Notes under the pieces: generated by a model
What the model saw: only the letters and a program-made list of their open reading frames with translations
Database searches by the model: none
Told to the model about the DNA's origin: nothing
Translations under genes and position numbers: made by a program
Assembly: GCA_047611425.1 (NCBI GenBank)
Contig: JBLFWJ010000143.1
Location: 1-8,652, forward strand
Length of the DNA stretch: 8,652 nucleotides
Direction of reading: 5' to 3'
Origin: JBLFWJ01 sp047611425
Lineage (GTDB): Bacteria; Bacteroidota; Bacteroidia; UBA10329
Shown here: piece by piece, positions 1 through 4,951 of the stretch
Numbering within the stretch: position 1 is the first letter of the stretch
Layout: the number at the start of each line of letters is the position of its first letter

Positions 1-26
1 TCCGCCTTTGGCGGATGGGGCTTTTT
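1..26 (+). terminator. Right part of a Rho-independent terminator (cut by window edge)
   Basis: Positions 1-6 (TCCGCC) and 10-15 (GGCGGA) form a perfect 6-bp stem with a TTT loop. TGGGGC and five T follow directly. The base composition suggests that the real stem is longer, with a left arm of A-run plus GCCCCA just outside the window pairing with positions 16-26; that would make it bidirectional. It probably ends the gene upstream of the window (inference). Confidence 0.6.
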
Positions 27-98
27 GTTTGCCGCTTCAGTTTAAATAACCACCTTACACGTGTAGTAATTCTGCTGCGCTAACCATCCTCTTATATC

Positions 99-314
99 AT
101 GAAAGCAATTATCTCAGCGATTACCGCTTTTGCGATGATCTGTCCTTTTATTGCCTTTGGGCAAGGTGTTCCTCAAAAAATGAACTACCAAGCAGTAGCT
201 CGTACGGCTGATGGCAGTGTGATAGCTGACCAAGAAGTTGCGTTGCAGATAGCCATAATAAGTGCAGACAACTTGTTGTATTCCGAACAGTTTCCGCTTT
301 TAAAACGCCAATAA
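99..314 (+). pseudogene. 5' stub of a secreted Bacteroidota protein gene, prematurely stopped
   Basis: The 71-residue reading frame starts with a clear signal peptide (about residues 1-21, Lys2, hydrophobic core, FAFG-Q type cleavage). Next comes VPQKMNYQAVARTADGSVIA, the opening seen in many large secreted Bacteroidota proteins (N-terminal beta-sandwich followed by collagen-like, tail-fibre-like or T9SS parts). In such proteins the sequence usually runs on past 'YSE' for hundreds of residues. Here it stops 11 residues later, after an unrelated-looking tail (FPLLKRQ). The three plus-strand frames of 315-446 contain stops and no recognisable continuation, so this looks like the remnant of a deleted or rearranged gene rather than a small functional protein. 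Alternatively it could be a genuine short secreted peptide, which I consider less likely. The family similarity is from memory; the truncation is visible. Confidence 0.6.
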
Positions 315-430
315 GGCTGTCCAACTAAGCGTTCTGAGTAAAGGCAGATAGTGGAATGACGAAAAAAACAAAGATTATGAGAGTGCGACTCATATGGCAA
401 TGATAGAGATTTAGATGCTTCTTTCATTAC

Positions 431-448
431 AGCGGTACTGCGCTTTTT
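431..448 (+). terminator. Weak terminator-like hairpin
   Basis: AGCG (431-434) pairs with CGCT (441-444) around a 6-nt loop and is followed by TTTT. It would end plus-strand transcription from the gene stub and overlaps the stop codon of the converging M48 gene. The stem is only 4 bp, so support is weak. Confidence 0.25.
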
Positions 449-1238
449 ATTGAATCGAATTCTTCACCCTTTCCCAATCAAATTCAAACGGTTCGGAACC
501 GAAACCTTCTGGTAATTCTATCTCTAATGCAGATTTGATTCGGGCATTATGATGTGGATGCGTCATAAACATTTCTACCCGCTCATCATAGCCGTGCTCG
601 TTTTTCAACCTGCGGAAAAACGTGGCCAGAACACGTGGATCGAGATTTGCTTTTTGTAAGAGTGCAGTGGCAAACTCATCCGCCTCTTCCTCTTGACTTC
701 TGTCGAATGCGGTAGAAACTGCAGTTCTTCCTACTTCATTTAACAGAATAGCATCACTGCCTCCCAAAGCGGTAAAGAGTATGGCCACTCCCAGTTCCTT
801 TATCAATCTGCTTACAACATGTCGTTCTTCCACATGACCCAATTCATGAGCGATTACGCCAGCAACTTCTTCGGGATGCTCTGAGAATTTGATCAAGCCT
901 TGATTTACGATGATGTATCCTCCTGGAAGGGTGAAGGCATTTATTTCATCCTGATCAACCACCCAAATATGATGATTGAACTCTGAGGAATCGAGTTGTT
1001 CCAAGAGTCTATCAGAAATGATGTGCATGGCAGAATCCAATGTTGGATTGCTGACCACGTCCATTTCGCCCGATTCGAAGATCCAGTCTTCAATCATGGT
1101 CTCACCAAGCTCCATTTCTTTCTCCACGGAAATCTCCAATCCAGGCTCGTCCATTTCCCAAGGAACAAGAACAAACGCAAGCCAGATGGCGCCAAACCCA
1201 CCGGTTAAGATTAAAAGGTCACGAAAGGTTTTGTTCAT
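447..1238 (-). CDS. Membrane-anchored M48 family zinc metalloprotease
   Basis: A 263-residue predicted zinc endopeptidase of the M48 (Oma1/LoiP/BepA-like) type. Residues 8-26 form one N-terminal transmembrane segment or uncleaved signal anchor, preceded by Lys3 and Arg6, so the catalytic part should face the periplasm. The zinc motif HELGH is at 131-135. The third ligand is probably Glu183 in SQEEEADEFA (ExxxD spacing to Asp187), as in the family. INAFTLPGGYIIVNQGL (99-115) is the typical strand region before the active site, and the PHHNARIKSALE motif near the C-terminus is also typical. No TPR tail like that of BepA is present. Relatives act in envelope protein quality control, but the substrate here is unknown. 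The gene lies downstream of the DUF4389-DUF4870 pair on the same strand, separated by 121 bases that contain a palindromic repeat. I see no TAnnTTTG box immediately upstream, so it may depend on readthrough. All catalytic residues are present. Confidence 0.9.
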   Translation of the reverse strand: MNKTFRDLLILTGGFGAIWLAFVLVPWEMDEPGLEISVEKEMELGETMIEDWIFESGEMDVVSNPTLDSAMHIISDRLLEQLDSSEFNHHIWVVDQDEINAFTLPGGYIIVNQGLIKFSEHPEEVAGVIAHELGHVEERHVVSRLIKELGVAILFTALGGSDAILLNEVGRTAVSTAFDRSQEEEADEFATALLQKANLDPRVLATFFRRLKNEHGYDERVEMFMTHPHHNARIKSALEIELPEGFGSEPFEFDWERVKNSIQ

Positions 1239-1263
1239 GTGATTAATTCCATGCGTTCTTTAA

Positions 1264-1322
1264 CTGTCAGGCTGAACGGAGTCGAAGCCCGCAATACCCT
1301 TCGATTCCGCTCAGGGTGACTG
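1264..1322. repeat. Imperfect palindromic repeat (dispersed REP-like element)
   Basis: The left arm is 1264-1287 and the right arm 1299-1322, each 24 nt, with an 11-nt centre. The left arm and the reverse complement of the right arm agree at 19 of 24 positions, and one mismatch becomes a G-U pair in RNA. The core of each arm resembles CTGAGCGGAGTCGAAG, a motif I recognise as recurring between genes in many Bacteroidota genomes. The element sits between the DUF4870 stop and the M48 start and could form a large hairpin in the mRNA. Whether it is a mobile REP-like element, a terminator or an mRNA stabiliser cannot be told from one copy. Confidence 0.7.
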
Positions 1323-1359
1323 TAAATGGTATAATGTATCATTGACGATTTCTGTCAGA

Positions 1360-1863
1360 TTAACTTGGAGGCAGATTCACGGGTGCCTTGTTCTCCTCAT
1401 CCTTAACGCGGTATGCGTGCGCATAGCTCAACCTACCGAAGAAGATCAGATAGTAAAGCTGTCCTTTTCTTGCTTTAACGGCCGCAACAATGCTAAAGAT
1501 GAAGTACAGAAGGTTAGCCACAACTGCCATCCAGAAATATCCCCAGTAAACATTACCTGGAAACTCCATATTGTGAAACAACCAGATTTGGGCCGACCAG
1601 AAAACAAGCCCTGCGTTAATCAACGAAGTTGGAAACTGCGAAAGCAAACTTTGGTGCGTATGAAACCGAACGAACCGACTCTTACCTCTATTCACGTAGT
1701 AATAAACAACCGAGGCGATTAGGTTGATGATTGGTAATGGCAGTCCGGCTCCAATAGATGCGAACATCATTAAGTAAGCTCCCATAGCATCTTCTCGCTC
1801 GCGAACCGGAATCTCATCTGGCTGCGGAAGCGGATGAAATCCACTTTGTCCTGCTTCCTCCAT
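1360..1863 (-). CDS. DUF4870 domain membrane protein
   Basis: A 167-residue predicted inner-membrane protein of the DUF4870 (Tic20-like fold) family. Its function is unknown. The soluble N-terminus (1-25) is rich in Pro, Glu and Arg. It is followed by membrane segments at about 29-56, 79-97 and 106-129. The loop FVRFHTHQSLLSQF (64-77) matches the conserved 'F-x-R-F-H-x-x-Q-S' region of the family. FFGRLSYAHAYR (141-152) near the C-terminus is the typical closing motif. The start codon lies one base after the stop of the upstream DUF4389-like gene (TAA-T-ATG), so translation is very probably coupled and the products may work together in the membrane. Family membership rests on motif recognition and the topology is estimated by eye. 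Confidence 0.82.
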   Translation of the reverse strand: MEEAGQSGFHPLPQPDEIPVREREDAMGAYLMMFASIGAGLPLPIINLIASVVYYYVNRGKSRFVRFHTHQSLLSQFPTSLINAGLVFWSAQIWLFHNMEFPGNVYWGYFWMAVVANLLYFIFSIVAAVKARKGQLYYLIFFGRLSYAHAYRVKDEENKAPVNLPPS

Positions 1864-1864
1864 A

Positions 1865-2449
1865 TTATTCTTTACCGGAAAAACGTGGATACTCGTCTGT
1901 CATAAAGCTCATGTATAAACCCAATCGCATTGACCAGCGCAGCGTACCGACATTGAATTCGTGCCATTCTTGCGGATACTTTCCTGTAAAGAGAACCATC
2001 CACCAAGCAATGAACATGAGAATTCCTCCCCAAACAATTCTGAAATATAGAATGAACCCGTGTGGGATTATCACATAAAATAACCCGAAGAACATACGCG
2101 CCAGAACCAGGCCTCTGCTAATCGATTCTGGATATGGAATATCAAGACTTGTAAACTCATCCGTGCCGTTTACACCGAAACTTGGGTAGCCATCGCACAG
2201 GTTCCACATTCTAGCGTTTACACGGAGGCTCCAACGTTTCATTCCTGCGTTGAATTCGAAAAAGCTTTCTGGGTATCGTCCAGTAAATAGGATAACCCAA
2301 AAGGAGATGAAGGAAATTATACCAGACCAAATGCCGAACAGTGCAAGAAGAAAAGCATGTGGCAACATGATGTAGAAGAAACCAAGAAAACTTCGGAGCA
2401 GTAGTTCACCTCGAGAATAAGATTCTTGATAGTTAACGGATAATTTCAT
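1865..2449 (-). CDS. Tandem-duplicated DUF4389 domain membrane protein
   Basis: A 194-residue membrane protein built from two copies of one unit, at about residues 10-91 and 108-190. Each copy has the order SRG-x-LL-x-R, a hydrophobic hairpin (about 20-55 and 118-154), FTG(R/K)YP, (E/H)EFN-x-G, RWS-(L/M)-R and a (D/E)-(G/E)YP-x-F ending. These motifs fit DUF4389, a small membrane domain of unknown function that I know mainly as a single copy. The soluble linker (92-107) contains no extra domain. The predicted topology is four membrane segments with the FTG-YP and FN-G-RWS loops on the same side. It is the first gene of a pair with the DUF4870 gene one base downstream. A TAnnTTTG box on the minus strand at 2479-2472 lies 22 nt before the ATG. 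The duplication is seen directly; the family name is from recognition. Confidence 0.85.
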   Translation of the reverse strand: MKLSVNYQESYSRGELLLRSFLGFFYIMLPHAFLLALFGIWSGIISFISFWVILFTGRYPESFFEFNAGMKRWSLRVNARMWNLCDGYPSFGVNGTDEFTSLDIPYPESISRGLVLARMFFGLFYVIIPHGFILYFRIVWGGILMFIAWWMVLFTGKYPQEWHEFNVGTLRWSMRLGLYMSFMTDEYPRFSGKE

Positions 2450-2471
2450 GGTGGAGGGTTTAGGTTTGTAT

Positions 2472-2479
2472 CAAATATA
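2472..2479 (-). promoter_or_regulatory. Candidate -7 box for the DUF4389-DUF4870 operon
   Basis: Read on the minus strand the sequence is TATATTTG, an exact match to the Bacteroidota -7 consensus TAnnTTTG. It ends 22 nt before the ATG at 2449. No clear TTTG -33 element is seen at the usual spacing, so the call rests on the -7 box and its position. Confidence 0.4.
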
Positions 2480-2537
2480 GATTTTTTGTGCCCTGTTGAG
2501 CGGTTTCAGGAGCCTAAAAATCCCTTTGAAAAAACCC

Positions 2538-2568
2538 ATTGTCAACATGGGACTAATTGCTACTTTTG
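2538..2568 (+). promoter_or_regulatory. Bacteroidota-type promoter for the DUF177-rpmF operon
   Basis: ATTG at 2538-2541 (-33 element, 3 of 4 to TTTG) is followed, after 19 nt, by TACTTTTG at 2561-2568 (exact TAnnTTTG). Transcription would start near 2574-2577, leaving a short leader of about 15 nt. The box lies after the in-frame TTG at 2557, which excludes that codon as a start for transcripts from this promoter. It is the best-formed promoter in the window. Confidence 0.6.
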
Positions 2569-2589
2569 CGGCCCTTGTTCTGGAAAGTG

Positions 2590-3102
2590 ATGGAGGATAG
2601 TGAACTTAAGGTTAGATTATCCGGACTCAGTACCGGAGAGCATAGCTTTAAGTACAAGTTAGGACAAGCGTTCTTTTCATCTTTTGAATCGGAACTTCTC
2701 GAGAAAGGAGAGGTTGATGTCGATTTAATCCTGTTGAAAAAGGAAACTCATTACGAGTTGACTTTTGATTTTAGTGGTTGGATTGCATCTTCATGCGACC
2801 GATGTCTGGTTGATTATCATCATCCTATAAGTTCAACAAACAAGTTGTTTGCTAAACTGGGAGAAGATTATCAGGAGCTAAGTGACGAAATGGTAGTGAT
2901 ACCACGTTCCGAACATGAACTCGATGCCGGACAGTGGGTGTTTGAATTCATTCTAATGGCTGTACCCATGAAAAAAGTGGGTTGCGAAGTTTTGAATGAC
3001 GATTCGATTTGTGATGAAAAAGTGCTTGAAAGAACTGAGGAGGAGAACGCAGAAAAGGAGAATCCCATTTGGGATGCATTGAAAGGAATAAATAAAAATT
3101 AA
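2590..3102 (+). CDS. DUF177 (YceD-like) protein upstream of L32
   Basis: A 170-residue DUF177 family protein, the usual upstream neighbour of rpmF. In other bacteria this family has been linked to 23S rRNA accumulation and ribosome assembly; its role here is inferred from that. The N-terminal MEDSELKVRLSGLSTGEHSFKY region is followed by the conserved Cys pair SSCDRCL (Cys69, Cys72) and a second pair, Cys132 and Cys141, that might complete a metal site. The acidic tail ends in NPIWDALKGI, a typical family ending. I chose the ATG at 2590: the earlier in-frame TTG at 2557 lies within the promoter, and the extra residues (LLLRPLFWKV) do not look like family sequence. GGAAAG just before the ATG is a possible, closely spaced ribosome binding site. 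rpmF follows after 21 nt. Confidence 0.88.
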   Translation: MEDSELKVRLSGLSTGEHSFKYKLGQAFFSSFESELLEKGEVDVDLILLKKETHYELTFDFSGWIASSCDRCLVDYHHPISSTNKLFAKLGEDYQELSDEMVVIPRSEHELDAGQWVFEFILMAVPMKKVGCEVLNDDSICDEKVLERTEEENAEKENPIWDALKGINKN

Positions 3103-3123
3103 TTGAACTTAAATTAGGGTATC

Positions 3124-3306
3124 ATGGCTCATCCTAAACGGAAAATATCGAAAACTAGAAGGGACAAGAGAAGAACGCACATCAAGGCGGTATCTCCTGA
3201 AATAGCAATCTGTCCAACAACTGGCGAACCACACATTTACCACAGAGCGTATTGGTCTGACGGTAAATTGTATTGGAAAGGCAAAGTTGTAATGGAAAAA
3301 GAGTAA
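3124..3306 (+). CDS. rpmF: 50S ribosomal protein L32
   Basis: A 60-residue basic protein that belongs to the large ribosomal subunit. MAHPKRKISKTRRDKRRTH at the N-terminus and CPTTGEPHIYHRAYW in the middle are hallmark L32 sequence in the form common in Bacteroidota. Only one cysteine is present (Cys30), so the four-Cys zinc ribbon found in some bacterial L32 proteins is absent; this is the C-minus form. AGGGTATC just before the ATG gives a modest Shine-Dalgarno-like match. The gene is the second of the DUF177-rpmF operon and is followed by a strong hairpin. Confidence 0.97.
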   Translation: MAHPKRKISKTRRDKRRTHIKAVSPEIAICPTTGEPHIYHRAYWSDGKLYWKGKVVMEKE

Positions 3307-3314
3307 GAGGGTTC

Positions 3315-3322
3315 TAAATTTG
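3315..3322 (+). promoter_or_regulatory. Candidate -7 box upstream of fabH
   Basis: TAAATTTG is an exact match to TAnnTTTG. The nearest TTG upstream (3287-3289) is 25 nt away, longer than the usual spacing of about 19. If active, transcription would start near 3329 and the hairpin at 3334-3356 would form the 5' end of the fabH mRNA. Confidence 0.3.
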
Positions 3323-3333
3323 TACCCTTGGAG

Positions 3334-3364
3334 ATTGCGGCTAACTTAGCCGCAATTCTTGTTT
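3334..3364 (+). terminator. Strong hairpin terminator between rpmF and fabH
   Basis: Positions 3334-3356 form a perfect palindrome with an odd centre: ATTGCGGCTAA, a central C, then TTAGCCGCAAT. Realistically this is a 10-bp stem with a 3-nt loop. TCTTGTTT follows. This fits an intrinsic terminator after rpmF and could equally act as a leader attenuator for fabH. The stem is seen directly; its activity is inferred. Confidence 0.7.
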
Positions 3365-3383
3365 AAAGACGGCTCGTTTCTGT

Positions 3384-4373
3384 ATGACCAATATTAAAGC
3401 AGCTATTACTGGCATTCATTGCCATCTTCCCGAATATCGACTTACCAACAAGGAGTTGGAAACGATGGTCGATACGAATGATGAGTGGATTCTTTCGAGA
3501 ACTGGCATCAATGAACGTAGAATTCTAAAGGGAAAAGATCAAGGTGTTTCTGAAATGGCAATACCTGCCGTTAAAGGACTTCTTGAAAAGACCGGAACGA
3601 ATCCTGAAGACGTTGGCTTGCTGATTATGGCCACCGTTACCAGCGATATGCAGTTTCCGGCTGCTGCCAATATTGTTTCCAATGCTTGTGGATTGACCAA
3701 CGCTTTTAGCTTTGATCTTAATGCAGCTTGCTCAGGTTTTCTCTATGCATTGACCACGGCTTCCAAGTTTATTGAAACTGGATCTCACAAAAAAGTAATT
3801 GTAGTTGGAGGGGATAAGATGTCATCAATTATTGATTACACTGACCGAACTACATGCATCATTTTTGGTGATGCGGCTGGTGCAGTGTTGATGGAGCCGA
3901 ATGAAGAAGGGGTGGGAATCCTAGATTCAATCATGAAGTCGGATGGGTCAGGAGCAGTTCATCTTCACCAAAAAGCTGGAGGTTCAAGAAGACCGGCATC
4001 TCATGAAACGGTAGATGCCAAAGAGCATTTCGTTTATCAAGAAGGACAGGCTGTTTTCAAATTTGCTGTTACAAGAATGGCGGAGGTTTCGGAAGAAATC
4101 ATGGAACGAAATGGTTTGACTGGAGATGACGTTGCGTACTTGGTACCTCATCAAGCCAACAAAAGAATTATAGATGCCACCGCTCGAAGAATGGGCATTG
4201 GCGATGACAAGGTGATGCTGAACATTATGCGGTATGGCAACACTACAAACGGTACCATCCCTCTTTGTTTGTGGGAATGGGAAGACAAATTGAAAAAAGG
4301 GGATAACCTTATTCTTGCTGCCTTTGGAGGTGGTTTTACTTGGGGTTCCATTTATTTGAAATGGGCTTACTAA
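3384..4373 (+). CDS. fabH: Beta-ketoacyl-ACP synthase III
   Basis: A 329-residue KAS III enzyme, which condenses an acyl-CoA primer with malonyl-ACP to start fatty-acid synthesis in the cytoplasm. The catalytic triad is complete: Cys116 in NAACSGF, His256 in VPHQAN and Asn286 in YGNTTNG. The C-terminal GGGFTWG loop (315-321) and the N-terminal TNDEWILSRTGI-ERR segment (31-46), part of the CoA-binding region, are typical. The length matches the family. The ATG at 3384 starts directly at the family N-terminus and has no visible Shine-Dalgarno site. accB follows 67 nt after the stop. plsX, which sits between rpmF and fabH in many other bacteria, is absent. Primer preference (acetyl or branched) cannot be read from the sequence. 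Confidence 0.97.
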   Translation: MTNIKAAITGIHCHLPEYRLTNKELETMVDTNDEWILSRTGINERRILKGKDQGVSEMAIPAVKGLLEKTGTNPEDVGLLIMATVTSDMQFPAAANIVSNACGLTNAFSFDLNAACSGFLYALTTASKFIETGSHKKVIVVGGDKMSSIIDYTDRTTCIIFGDAAGAVLMEPNEEGVGILDSIMKSDGSGAVHLHQKAGGSRRPASHETVDAKEHFVYQEGQAVFKFAVTRMAEVSEEIMERNGLTGDDVAYLVPHQANKRIIDATARRMGIGDDKVMLNIMRYGNTTNGTIPLCLWEWEDKLKKGDNLILAAFGGGFTWGSIYLKWAY

Positions 4374-4401
4374 TGTCGATTTCTAAGCACACAAAACTTT
4401 A

Positions 4402-4409
4402 TACCTTAG
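4402..4409 (+). promoter_or_regulatory. Weak candidate -7 box for accB
   Basis: TACCTTAG matches TAnnTTTG at all but one defined position. A TTTC lies 18 nt upstream (4380-4383, 3 of 4 to the -33 element). It lies in the 67-nt gap after fabH and could give accBC a separate start. It ends 19 nt before the TTG at 4429 and 31 nt before the ATG at 4441. Confidence 0.25.
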
Positions 4410-4440
4410 TCCGCTCAATCACTGAATCTTGAAAAAGAAA

Positions 4441-4920
4441 ATGGACATAAAAGAGATCCAAGAACTCATCAAGTTCGTGGCCAAATCAGGGGTCAGCGAA
4501 ATTGAAATGGAATCCGAAGGATTCAAGATCAATATTAAAACACCTCCTTATAGAAGAGGAGCTGTACCACAACCGGAAGTTCAGATCGTTCAAGCGGGAG
4601 TTCCTGCTCAAATGGTTCAACCGCTTGCCCAAGTAGCTGCGCCTGCAGCAAGCTCTGAAGAAGCGGATGCTGGAGGCGATTACGATGAATTGAAATCTCC
4701 AATGATCGGTACATTTTATCGTTCCGCATCTCCAGATAAACCTGCGTTTGTTAGCGTTGGAGACGATGTGAAGAAAGGAGACGTGCTTTGCATCATTGAA
4801 GCCATGAAGCTGTTCAACGAGATAGAATCTGAGGTGAGTGGGAAGGTGATTAAAGTGTTGGTTGATGATTCTTCTCCAGTTGAATACGATCAACCATTGT
4901 TCTTGATAGAACCGGCCTGA
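4441..4920 (+). CDS. accB: Acetyl-CoA carboxylase biotin carboxyl carrier protein
   Basis: A 159-residue carrier that holds the biotin which AccC carboxylates and from which the carboxyl group passes to acetyl-CoA. The N-terminal helical region (MDIKEIQELIKFVAKSGVSE) is followed by a flexible Ala/Pro/Gln linker at about 40-78 and a C-terminal biotinyl domain from about 80 to 159. The biotinylation site is Lys123 in EAMKL (120-124), and SPMIGTFYRSASPDKPAF (86-103) includes the 'thumb' typical of true AccB. I chose the ATG at 4441 because the protein then starts at the family N-terminus after an A-rich stretch. An in-frame TTG at 4429 would add four residues (MKKK) and is possible. accC follows after 31 nt. 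Confidence 0.95.
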   Translation: MDIKEIQELIKFVAKSGVSEIEMESEGFKINIKTPPYRRGAVPQPEVQIVQAGVPAQMVQPLAQVAAPAASSEEADAGGDYDELKSPMIGTFYRSASPDKPAFVSVGDDVKKGDVLCIIEAMKLFNEIESEVSGKVIKVLVDDSSPVEYDQPLFLIEPA

Positions 4921-4951
4921 TACTGGGCCTTCACGACAAAAGCATCACATT

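Noticed and set aside
56..65. Perfect 10-bp palindrome TACACGTGTA upstream of the gene stub, possible operator
   Set aside because: A single short palindrome with no second copy and no known regulator; it is expected by chance at some frequency.
185..427. 80-residue minus-strand reading frame overlapping the gene stub
   Set aside because: It lies opposite the recognisable signal peptide and MNYQAVAR sequence, has no family-like features and no supported start.
1342..1722. 126-residue plus-strand reading frame
   Set aside because: It is antisense to the DUF4870 gene, whose motifs and coupled start are convincing; the translation shows no domain.
4486..4893. 135-residue minus-strand reading frame
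   Set aside because: It is the complement of accB; the biotinyl motif on the plus strand settles the coding strand.
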